Origin: Oscillospiraceae bacterium
Lineage (GTDB): Bacteria; Bacillota_A; Clostridia; Oscillospirales; WRJC01
Direction of reading: 5' to 3'
DNA: 32,732 nucleotides
Assembly: GCA_009785015.1 (NCBI GenBank)
Contig: WQXD01000008.1
Span: forward strand, 1 to 32,732
The translations under genes were made by a program, and so were the position numbers. This document shows positions 1 through 7,356 of this stretch, one piece after another. Under the pieces are notes generated by a model, which saw only the letters and a list, made by a program, of their open reading frames with translations, made no database searches and had not been told where the DNA came from. The stretch's first letter is position 1; each line of letters begins with the position of its first letter.

Positions 1-14
1 ATCCGGAAAGCGCA

Positions 15-56
15 TAAAAATTCCCCTCAAAACTGATTTACAGATTTGAGGGGAAT
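15..56 (-). terminator. Intrinsic terminator of the ABC-F/LuxR operon
   Basis: A perfect 12-bp inverted repeat pairs 20-31 with 45-56 around a 13-nt loop. Read on the minus strand, the stem is followed directly by five T residues (15-19). It lies 18 bp beyond the stop codon of the LuxR-family gene, so it is a textbook Rho-independent terminator for the leftward operon. Confidence 0.9.
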
Positions 57-73
57 ACCTTGTTATACCGGCA

Positions 74-2662
74 TTATTTAATCAATTTTTTTTCCAGCGC
101 GATCCGTATGGCGTCCACGTTGTTTGTCGCGTCCAACTTTATGTATATCGACTGCAGTATTTTTTTTACCGTATTGACGGACAAGTACCGGATTTCCGCT
201 ATTTCTTCGCGGGAAAGGCCGTGGTACAGATCGTTGAGCACTTCCAATTCCCGGGCTGACAGCAAAACATCTTCTTTTATATTTTTTTCTCTTTTAAACG
301 AATTGGCGATGACAGCGGACCTCTTTGTATAGACGGAAGCTTTGCGTTCGGTGGATATAAGCCACTGTTCGGGAATCACGCAATCTTTTTGTTTTTGCAC
401 CGTGGAAGCCAGCAGGCGAAACGACTTGCCGAGCTCAATAAAGGGCATTTCAAATTCGCCGTTGAATGACAACTCGTAGGCCTTTTCAAAATCTTTTGCC
501 GATCCCGCCATGTCGCCCGTCGCAAAGCGCGCGACGGCGAACAGCAGTGAAAATATCAGTTCTCCGAACAGGAACCGTTCATGCGGGGCTCTCGGGTGGG
601 AATTGCATAGAATCGAAAGCGCCTGTTTGTATTGCCCCGTTGCCAGATAATATCTGACGCCGACGATCAATTCCCTTGTGGGAATATGAATTTCGGGCGC
701 CGCGTCTTTTTCGTCGATGGCAAACCATGACGGCGCCATATCGGTGAGCCCTATATGGATATAGAATGAACCGGCAAACAAATCGTAGAGAAGCTGACGG
801 TTTCCAAAATCCGGATTTTGCAAATGAGCGTTCAGCTGTTTCAGGAGCTCTTTCGTAAAGGGGTAATTTCCCTCATGTATGGCGATACGGAGCAGATATT
901 GCTGCGCCATTATTTCAATGCTGTACTGTTTTTTTTCACGCGCTTTTATGACGGCGTTATGTGCGTGATTTCCCGCGATATCAAGCTGATTTTTGAAAAA
1001 AGCGAGTTCGCAGGCGGCGAGGTCGTCATACCCGTAATACATATTATGATATGTTTGGGCGATGTACAAAGAGGTCTCTCTCGATTTTTCGATGAATTTG
1101 TCGAACTCAGACAGTTTGGCGCCTTCTCCGACCAAACAGGCAAAGGAACGAATGTCGGCGACGCCGAAGGGCCCCGTCACCGTCACGGGCGGCACGGATG
1201 ATAAATTGAAATATTCCACCGCCTTTTTCAAATGATCGGAAAAATCGTAATTATGCGTGACGGTGCAGGTGTATGTGGCTATATAGGCCAGATTGCTGTA
1301 AGCGGTGTACAGCAGATATGAGGCAACCGGCATATCCGAATGTTCCCACTGACAGATTATATCGGCGGACTTTTTTTTGGCCTCTTCATATTTGCCCATG
1401 CCCAGATACAAAAGGGGGATAAAAAGGTTTTTTAACAACAAGACGTTGTAGTCGCTTTTTTCGTCGTCATCCGGACCCAGTTCTTCGAGAATATTCAAAA
1501 AATATTCACAGGTATCGGGAGGCAGCCTGAACGGGTAGGAAAGCAGCACTTCAAGCACGCGGTCATATTGGCGCGATTTCGCGTAATAATTGACGGCGTC
1601 CGTAAAAAAACTGTTCTCAAAGCACCACTGCGCCGCCCGCCGGTATATGTCCTGTTTTTCGTCGTCGGACAAAATATGCTGCTTGCCCTGTAAAAATTCC
1701 AAATAAAGCGGATGTATCCTGTAGTCGCCGTAGAAGCTGTCAAACCATATAAATGAAGCAAGAAGCGGCATATATTGCGCAAATAACGGATCATTGAAAA
1801 TATCGCCCAGCAGAACCAGCGGCAAATCGGATATCAATGACAATTCCGCCAGCCTTTTTTGAACCGTTTCCGGAAAATCGTAAAATGCTTCCATTTCCAA
1901 TAATTTAAAAATATTCTGTTTCATAATGTCAAGCGCGAGATCAAAATTTTGAGGGATTTTTTTCAAAATCAAGGACAGCATTTTGACCGCCAGAGCCCAG
2001 CCCTTTGTGGCGTCGGCACATTTTTGGAGTTCTTTGGCGGGAAACGGAATTGCGAGGTGCTTCAAGTAATCTGCGATTTCATCATCGGTAAAGCGCAGCT
2101 CATCTTCCGTTATAATGCTCGCTTTGCCTTTGGAAAACAAAGAAACGGCGTTGATTTCGGGTTCTTTTCTGGAAATGATGATCACGCAGGCGCCCGGGAT
2201 TTGCAAATGAGCACAGCGTTCGGCGAAAACAAGCGCCTGTTTGGAATGTATCAAATGGAAATCATCCAGCACAAGAAAGGTTTTGTGCGAGCGGTGTTCC
2301 GCGTTTTTTAAGATTTCGGCGAATTGCTTAAAACGGGCGAGCGTCTCCGGGAAACCGAACTCGCGCAGTTTATCGGCCAAATACGGATTGTCTAAAGCGA
2401 CATTGTGGGTGAGGTTTTCCCAATAACGGGACCCTATGTTGTCGCTTTCGGTCAGCTGCAGCCAGCGGACGACGGCATCGGTCTGCCCTTCGACATAATG
2501 ATGCACCGCTTGAGTTTTTCCGCATCCGGCGCCGGCAATCACATAAACCAATTTGCAGCTTGACGCCTGGTCGAAAATTTTGTCAATGCGGGGCCGCGGC
2601 ATATAATGCGCGGTCAGCGGTGATATACTCAAATTTAAATTGGTTTCGGTTGAGTTTACCAT
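74..2662 (-). CDS. MalT-like LuxR-family transcriptional regulator (STAND ATPase plus HTH)
   Basis: This is a large cytoplasmic regulator of 862 residues with the MalT architecture. A P-loop ATPase comes first, with Walker A GAGCGKT at about residues 44-50 and a Walker B-like VLDDFH near residue 134. A long helical TPR-like middle follows, and a LuxR-type helix-turn-helix occupies the last 65 residues (LSARELEVL, then SREEIAE and SVNTVKK). In this family an inducer and ATP drive oligomerisation and promoter activation; the inducer here is unknown. I place the start at the ATG at 2662, which has AAGGA about 9 nt upstream. A GTG at 2695 is also open and overlaps the ABC-F stop as GTGA, but has no good Shine-Dalgarno site. 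The gene is co-transcribed with the ABC-F gene and ends at a strong terminator. Its targets are not shown by the sequence. Confidence 0.9.
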   Translation of the reverse strand: MVNSTETNLNLSISPLTAHYMPRPRIDKIFDQASSCKLVYVIAGAGCGKTQAVHHYVEGQTDAVVRWLQLTESDNIGSRYWENLTHNVALDNPYLADKLREFGFPETLARFKQFAEILKNAEHRSHKTFLVLDDFHLIHSKQALVFAERCAHLQIPGACVIIISRKEPEINAVSLFSKGKASIITEDELRFTDDEIADYLKHLAIPFPAKELQKCADATKGWALAVKMLSLILKKIPQNFDLALDIMKQNIFKLLEMEAFYDFPETVQKRLAELSLISDLPLVLLGDIFNDPLFAQYMPLLASFIWFDSFYGDYRIHPLYLEFLQGKQHILSDDEKQDIYRRAAQWCFENSFFTDAVNYYAKSRQYDRVLEVLLSYPFRLPPDTCEYFLNILEELGPDDDEKSDYNVLLLKNLFIPLLYLGMGKYEEAKKKSADIICQWEHSDMPVASYLLYTAYSNLAYIATYTCTVTHNYDFSDHLKKAVEYFNLSSVPPVTVTGPFGVADIRSFACLVGEGAKLSEFDKFIEKSRETSLYIAQTYHNMYYGYDDLAACELAFFKNQLDIAGNHAHNAVIKAREKKQYSIEIMAQQYLLRIAIHEGNYPFTKELLKQLNAHLQNPDFGNRQLLYDLFAGSFYIHIGLTDMAPSWFAIDEKDAAPEIHIPTRELIVGVRYYLATGQYKQALSILCNSHPRAPHERFLFGELIFSLLFAVARFATGDMAGSAKDFEKAYELSFNGEFEMPFIELGKSFRLLASTVQKQKDCVIPEQWLISTERKASVYTKRSAVIANSFKREKNIKEDVLLSARELEVLNDLYHGLSREEIAEIRYLSVNTVKKILQSIYIKLDATNNVDAIRIALEKKLIK

Positions 2663-2691
2663 ATACCTATTCCTTAATGTATAATTAAAAA

Positions 2692-4497
2692 TCACTTTAT
2701 TTGTTCGGTTTTGATTTTTTCCGCTAAATCATTTAAATATATCCAACGCTCCATTTTTGATGACAACTCCGATTCCAGCATCTTTTTTTGTTCGACAAAC
2801 CGGGCCAGTTCTTCGTATTTCCCGTAATCGGCGGAGAGCGTTTCAATTTCATGTTCCGCCAGGCTCAACTGCCGTTCCAAATCCTCGATGTCGTTTTCGA
2901 TTGTATCGTACTCCCGCTGTTCATTAAAAGTGAATTTGAGTTTCGCGGTTCTGGCCGGTTTTGTCTTTTGCGGTTTTACAGGCGGCGTATCCGCGATTTT
3001 ATCTTTCGGCAAGTCGTCTCTTTGCTCGAGATAATCCGAATACCCGCCGTTATATTGCTTTACCGTTCCCCCGCCGTCGAGTTCAAAAATGGTGTTCACC
3101 GTTTTATCCAAGAAATACCGGTCATGCGATATCGCGACGACGGCGCCGCAAAAGCTGTCTAAATAATCTTCAAGCGCGGTCAGCGTCAGCGTATCCAAGT
3201 CGTTTGTCGGTTCGTCCAAAAAAAGCACATTCGGCCCCTCCATCAAAGTCCGGAGCAGGCATAACCGGCGTTTTTCGCCTCCGGAAAGTTTATTGACGGC
3301 ATTTTTTTGAAGGTCCGGCGGAAAAAGAAATCTTTCGAGCATTTTAGACGCGGGAACGGTTCCTTCATTCGTGAAAAACAGCTCCCCGCCTTCCCTGATA
3401 TAGTCGATTGCTCTCATATGTTCTTTTTCGGGCGGTATTTCCCATTCCTGCGACACATAGCCGATTTTCACCGTGTCGCCGCTGACGACTTCGCCCAAAT
3501 CGGGGGCGAGGTTTTTTGTGATTATTTTCATCAGCGTCGTTTTTCCCGAACCGTTTTTTCCGATGATCCCGATTCTCGCATCCCTCAAAATGATATGGGA
3601 AAAGTTTTTCACAAGGCAACAACCGCCGAAAGACTTTGATATATCGTTGATTTCTATAGTTTTTTTGCCCAGACGGGAGGCAGCCGAATCCATTTCGAAT
3701 TTTTCCGCTGCAGGCTCGTTTTTGTCGCTGAGGGTTTCAAAACGCGCTATCCGCGATTTGCTCTTGGTCCCTCTCGCCCTCGCCCCGCGCCGCATCCATT
3801 CCAGCTCTTTTGTATAGAGGCTCCGGCTTTTTCTCCTTGCGGCTTCCTCCATTTCCTCGCGCTGCGCCTTCAGTTCCAAAAACCGCGAATAGCCCCCCTC
3901 GTATGAATAAAGCTTGCCGTCGTCGATTTCCACGATTCGATTTACGACTCTGTCAAGAAAATATCTGTCATGCGTGACCATCACAATAGTGCCGTTATAT
4001 GATTTTAAATAGTTTTCAAGCCACAGTATCATTTGGCTGTCCAAATGGTTTGTGGGTTCGTCCAAAATCAATATTTCACAGGGACTCACAAGCGCGCGGG
4101 CTATCGCAACGCGTTTTTTCTCCCCGCCGGACAACTTTTTTGCGTTTATGTCGAAGTCCGTGAACCCCAATTTGCCAAGTATCGATTTGGCTTCGTATTC
4201 CTTCGTCTGTTTTGTCTCTTCATCCAGATTTTCAAATACGATCTGAATCAAAGATAAATTTGCATCGAATACCGGATTTTGGTCCAGATATGAAATTTTC
4301 GCGGCGGAATATTTGCTGATTTTGCCCTCATCGGGCATTTCTTTGCCCGCCAGTATATTCAATAACGTCGATTTGCCTATTCCGTTTACGCCGATAAGCC
4401 CCACTTTATCGCTTTTATTCAGATACAGCGAAACGTCGGCGAGCAGCGGCTTCTCGTAATAACTCTTGCTGATTTTTTCAGCTGACAATAATATCAA
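2692..4497 (-). CDS. ABC-F family ATPase, Uup/YfmR-like
   Basis: This is a soluble duplicated ATPase with no membrane segments. The first cassette has Walker A at residues 36-44, LSGGE at 122-126 and ILILDEPTNHLD at 142-153. The second has GKNGSGKTT at 313-321, LSGGE at 404-408 and a second DEPTNDLD near 428-435. A linker with ELEWMRRGARAR (231-242) and a C-terminal coiled coil of about 80 residues (about 523-601) are typical of the Uup/YfmR subgroup. ABC-F proteins bind the ribosomal E site and either rescue stalled translation or protect against antibiotics; Uup-type members are usually the former. The start codon is TTG, supported by AGAGGTG just upstream. It is the first gene of an operon with the LuxR regulator. 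The family is certain; the subgroup is likely; a resistance role is not shown. Confidence 0.93.
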   Translation of the reverse strand: MILLSAEKISKSYYEKPLLADVSLYLNKSDKVGLIGVNGIGKSTLLNILAGKEMPDEGKISKYSAAKISYLDQNPVFDANLSLIQIVFENLDEETKQTKEYEAKSILGKLGFTDFDINAKKLSGGEKKRVAIARALVSPCEILILDEPTNHLDSQMILWLENYLKSYNGTIVMVTHDRYFLDRVVNRIVEIDDGKLYSYEGGYSRFLELKAQREEMEEAARRKSRSLYTKELEWMRRGARARGTKSKSRIARFETLSDKNEPAAEKFEMDSAASRLGKKTIEINDISKSFGGCCLVKNFSHIILRDARIGIIGKNGSGKTTLMKIITKNLAPDLGEVVSGDTVKIGYVSQEWEIPPEKEHMRAIDYIREGGELFFTNEGTVPASKMLERFLFPPDLQKNAVNKLSGGEKRRLCLLRTLMEGPNVLFLDEPTNDLDTLTLTALEDYLDSFCGAVVAISHDRYFLDKTVNTIFELDGGGTVKQYNGGYSDYLEQRDDLPKDKIADTPPVKPQKTKPARTAKLKFTFNEQREYDTIENDIEDLERQLSLAEHEIETLSADYGKYEELARFVEQKKMLESELSSKMERWIYLNDLAEKIKTEQIK

Positions 4498-4502
4498 GAC
4501 TG

Positions 4503-4509
4503 CACCTCT
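4503..4509 (-). promoter_or_regulatory. Shine-Dalgarno site selecting a TTG start
   Basis: AGAGGTG on the minus strand lies 5 nt before the TTG at 4497. No ATG lies near it in frame, so this site fixes the start of the ABC-F protein at a TTG codon. Confidence 0.75.
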
Positions 4510-4523
4510 GAATTTTTTCTTAC

Positions 4524-4552
4524 ATTATATCACGGAAATCGGCGAAAGTCAA
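4524..4552 (-). promoter_or_regulatory. Sigma-A promoter of the ABC-F/LuxR operon
   Basis: On the minus strand, TTGACT (4547-4552) and TATAAT (4524-4529) are separated by exactly 17 nt. The -10 box ends 26 nt before the TTG start. It is divergent from the promoter at 4603-4631, with 50 bp between the two -35 boxes. Confidence 0.88.
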
Positions 4553-4602
4553 TGATTTTTATCGGATTTTTTACTGTTTTCAACATCAATAAAAAATATA
4601 CC

Positions 4603-4631
4603 TTGAAAATGTGCCGAAAATGTGCTATACT
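4603..4631 (+). promoter_or_regulatory. Sigma-A promoter of the MtaA-like/amidohydrolase pair
   Basis: TTGAAA (4603-4608) and TATACT (4626-4631) have 17-nt spacing. The predicted transcript start is near 4638, leaving a leader of about 33 nt before the ATG at 4671. Confidence 0.85.
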
Positions 4632-4670
4632 GGATTTATTGAAATTTATTTTACTAAGGGTGGTTTTTTT

Positions 4671-5672
4671 ATGAATTCATATGAACGGGTATATGCGAGG
4701 CTCGCGGGCAAGCCGGTCGATAAAATCCCCAACCTCAATATAGCGATGTCGCTGGTGGCAAAACAGGCCGGGGCGACATACCGGCAATACGCGCAAGATT
4801 ACCGCGAGCTCGTAAAAGGCAATTTGATTTGCGCGGAAAAGTTCGGATTTGACGCGGTAAGCGTCATTTCAGACCCCGTGCGGGAAGCCTCGGCCTTTGG
4901 GGCGACGGTGCATTTTCCCGAGTTTGCCGTGCCTTACACCAAACCGTATCTGCTTGAGGACGCCGCGGATCTGACCCGGTTGAAAATCACGGATCCGTTA
5001 AATTCCCCGCGCACCCTCGACCGTATCAAGGCGGTCGGACTCATGCGCGAACGCGTCGGGTACGATTATCCCGTTATAGGCTGGGTTGAGGGAGTTTTGG
5101 CGGAAGCGGCCGATTTGCGGGGCGTAAATAATCTGATGACCGATTTAATCGACGATGAGCCGTGGCTTTATGAACTGATGGAAATAATTTTTGATTATCA
5201 GAAACGTTTCGCGCTGGAGCAGATAAAAGCGGGCGCGGATATAATCGGGGTGGGAAACGCCGTCGCGTCATTGGTCGGCCCGGCCCTTTACGAAGAATAC
5301 GCTCTGCGCTATGACAAGGAGCTGGTGGAATATATTCATCAAAACCACGCGAAAGTAAAGCTTCATATCTGCGGGAATATCAGCTCCTTGCTGCCGCTTT
5401 TGGCGCGGGTTGCCCCCGATATCTTGGATATCGACTGGATGGTGGATTTTGAGGCTGCCGTGAAGAGCTTTTCGGATTTGCCCGTGAGCGTCAGCGGCAA
5501 TATGGACCCCGTCGCGGTTTTGCTGCAGGGCACTGCGGACACGGTGGAAAAAGAAACGCGCAAATGCATCGCCGCAGCCGACAAAACGTCGTTTATCGCG
5601 GCAGGCTGCGAAGTTCCGGCGGAGACGCCGGAAGAAAATCTTTTGTCGATGGACAAATTACTGTATTTATAA
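4671..5672 (+). CDS. URO-D family, MtaA/CmuA-like corrinoid-dependent methyltransferase
   Basis: This 333-residue cytoplasmic TIM-barrel protein belongs to the uroporphyrinogen decarboxylase superfamily. It carries the zinc motif of the methylcobamide methyltransferase branch: His-X-Cys in KLHICGN (about residues 227-233) and a late Cys in AAGCEVPAETP. True HemE enzymes lack this H-X-C...C site, so I infer methyl transfer between a corrinoid protein and a thiol or similar acceptor rather than haem synthesis. The start is the ATG at 4671, with AAGGGTGG about 9 nt upstream; an upstream in-frame start would lie inside the promoter. The next gene begins 30 bp downstream, so the two are probably one operon. 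No corrinoid protein or reactivase is in the window, so substrate and partner are unknown. Confidence 0.8.
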   Translation: MNSYERVYARLAGKPVDKIPNLNIAMSLVAKQAGATYRQYAQDYRELVKGNLICAEKFGFDAVSVISDPVREASAFGATVHFPEFAVPYTKPYLLEDAADLTRLKITDPLNSPRTLDRIKAVGLMRERVGYDYPVIGWVEGVLAEAADLRGVNNLMTDLIDDEPWLYELMEIIFDYQKRFALEQIKAGADIIGVGNAVASLVGPALYEEYALRYDKELVEYIHQNHAKVKLHICGNISSLLPLLARVAPDILDIDWMVDFEAAVKSFSDLPVSVSGNMDPVAVLLQGTADTVEKETRKCIAAADKTSFIAAGCEVPAETPEENLLSMDKLLYL

Positions 5673-5702
5673 AGTGGTAAAAATAAAACAGGAGAGATAA
5701 AT

Positions 5703-6713
5703 ATGAACTTGCAGGATTGGCGTCCGGTATCGCAATTGAAAGTAAAGGAGACGCCGCTGACGCGCGCGAAAATTCCCGTCATCGACGCTCACTGCCACCT
5801 GCGCGGCGTCAAAGATGCCGGAAAATTGGTCGCGGCCATGGACGAATTCAACATTCGCGCCATAGTGCATTTGGACGGGGTCTACAAGGACGGCGGGTTT
5901 TACCGCGAACAGGCGAAGTTTGCCGGCGCTTACCCGGACCGCTTTGCGGTGCTCTGCCAAATCGACATCGCGCAAATTGACGACCCGGAATTCGGCAGAA
6001 AGATGAGCGCGCATATCACGGCCTGCGTGAATAGCGGCGCGCGCGGAGTTAAGTTGCACAAGTCCATGGTGGGACTGCACGCAAAAGACGCAGCCGGAAA
6101 TTTCGTCATGCCCGACGACCCGCGCCTCGCTGCCGTTTGGGATGCCGCAGCCAAAAACAATGTGCCGGTGCTTATCCATATCGCCGACCCCGCGGCGTTT
6201 TTTCTGCCCACGGATGAATATAACGAGCGATTTGAGGAATTGCACGAACATCCAAACTGGAGCTATTATAACGCGGGTACGCCCGGTTTCGAGGCGCTGC
6301 TCGCCGCTCAGGAACGGATGCTGAAAGCCAACCCGCAAACCGACTATGTGGTCGCCCACGTCGGTTCGCACGCCGAAGATTTGGCCGATGTGGCGCGTAT
6401 GCTCGATTTATACCCGAATATGTACGTAGATACTGCGGAACGGATTCACGAACTCGGACGCCAGCCCTATACGGCGCGCGATTTTTTAATTAAATATGCC
6501 GACAGGGTGTTGTACGGAACCGATTTGGTGCCCAATGCCCACAATACCGGTTATAATTACCGTTTCTTCGAAACGCGCGACGAATATTTCCCATACAACA
6601 GGCTCGAAGAGCATAATCAGGGACGATGGATGATATACGGCGTCTATCTGCCCGACGAAGTGCTGCAAAAAATATACGTGAATAATGCCGAACGGCTTTA
6701 TTTTCGGAAATGA
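5703..6713 (+). CDS. Amidohydrolase-2 family metal-dependent hydrolase (ACMSD-like)
   Basis: This 336-residue cytoplasmic TIM-barrel hydrolase has the expected metal ligands of the amidohydrolase superfamily. These are the H-X-H pair at H30 and H32 (IDAHCHL), H159 (VLIHIADP), H219 (VVAHVGS) and the barrel-end aspartate D274 (YGTDL). Its length and motif order fit the Amidohydrolase_2 group, which includes ACMSD-type decarboxylases and lactone hydrolases. The substrate cannot be read from the sequence. The start follows AGGAGA about 6 nt upstream, and the gene lies 30 bp after the MtaA-like gene, so the two proteins likely act on one pathway. It ends 19 bp before the convergent mntP stop, with no obvious terminator between them. 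Confidence 0.8.
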   Translation: MNLQDWRPVSQLKVKETPLTRAKIPVIDAHCHLRGVKDAGKLVAAMDEFNIRAIVHLDGVYKDGGFYREQAKFAGAYPDRFAVLCQIDIAQIDDPEFGRKMSAHITACVNSGARGVKLHKSMVGLHAKDAAGNFVMPDDPRLAAVWDAAAKNNVPVLIHIADPAAFFLPTDEYNERFEELHEHPNWSYYNAGTPGFEALLAAQERMLKANPQTDYVVAHVGSHAEDLADVARMLDLYPNMYVDTAERIHELGRQPYTARDFLIKYADRVLYGTDLVPNAHNTGYNYRFFETRDEYFPYNRLEEHNQGRWMIYGVYLPDEVLQKIYVNNAERLYFRK

Positions 6714-6732
6714 ATTATTTCACATACCTCTG

Positions 6733-7302
6733 TTAAAATTTCAATATTCCCATATGTTCAAACAATATTTTCACACCTATCAGTATCAATATGACGCCGC
6801 CTGCAATTTCCGCTTTCGACTTGAATTTTGTGCCGAATATATTGCCGATTTTCACTCCGGCCATTGAAATTAAAAATGTTGTAATCCCGATAAACAAAAC
6901 CGCGGGGATAATGTCAACGTCAAGAAAAGCGAACGATATGCCCACAGCCAAAGCGTCAATGCTCGTGGCAACAGCCAACGGTATCATTTTTTTAGGATTG
7001 AGCGACACTTCAATTTTCGATTGTTCCTCTTTTTTTAACCCCTCGACGATTGTTTTGACGCCGAGGAAACATAAAAGCCCAAAAGCTATCCAATGGTCGT
7101 AAGCGATAATTTTTTCGGCAAACAGCGTTGTTATCGCATAGCCGATAAGCGGCATACCTATTTGAAAGCCCCCGAAGTATAAACCGACAATGATAAAATT
7201 TTTTATATTGATTTTTTTAAAAGTCAGTCCGATACAGACGGACACGGCAAATGCGTCCATGGAAAGTCCTATTGCAAGTAAAAAAAGTTCAAAAAGGTTC
7301 AT
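6733..7302 (-). CDS. mntP: Putative manganese efflux pump MntP
   Basis: This 189-residue integral membrane protein has six predicted helices and the internal duplication of the MntP (DUF204/YebN) family. Each half carries an intramembrane acidic motif: AIGLSMDAFAV near residues 11-21, and ATSIDALAVG in the second half. Family members export Mn2+ from the cytoplasm. I chose the ATG at 7302 over a TTG two codons upstream; either has only a weak GGA as ribosome-binding site. Many mntP genes follow a yybP-ykoY Mn riboswitch, but only 54 bp separate this start from the upstream glycosidase gene, leaving no room for one. It may therefore be transcribed from the glycosidase promoter. Confidence 0.92.
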   Translation of the reverse strand: MNLFELFLLAIGLSMDAFAVSVCIGLTFKKINIKNFIIVGLYFGGFQIGMPLIGYAITTLFAEKIIAYDHWIAFGLLCFLGVKTIVEGLKKEEQSKIEVSLNPKKMIPLAVATSIDALAVGISFAFLDVDIIPAVLFIGITTFLISMAGVKIGNIFGTKFKSKAEIAGGVILILIGVKILFEHMGILKF

Positions 7303-7356
7303 TATCAATCCAGTTCGGCGAATTTTTCCATAATATGTCGCAACAAATTCGCGAAT

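Noticed and set aside
4611..4670. An N-terminal extension of the MtaA-like protein
   Set aside because: The extra codons overlap the -10 box and the expected transcript start, and a clear ribosome site precedes the ATG at 4671.
5667..6371. A 234-codon open frame on the minus strand
   Set aside because: It is opposite the amidohydrolase gene, which has complete metal ligands; the frame has no recognisable domain.
7303..7356. A yybP-ykoY manganese riboswitch before mntP
   Set aside because: The gap is 54 bp, too short for the element, and no matching structure is visible.
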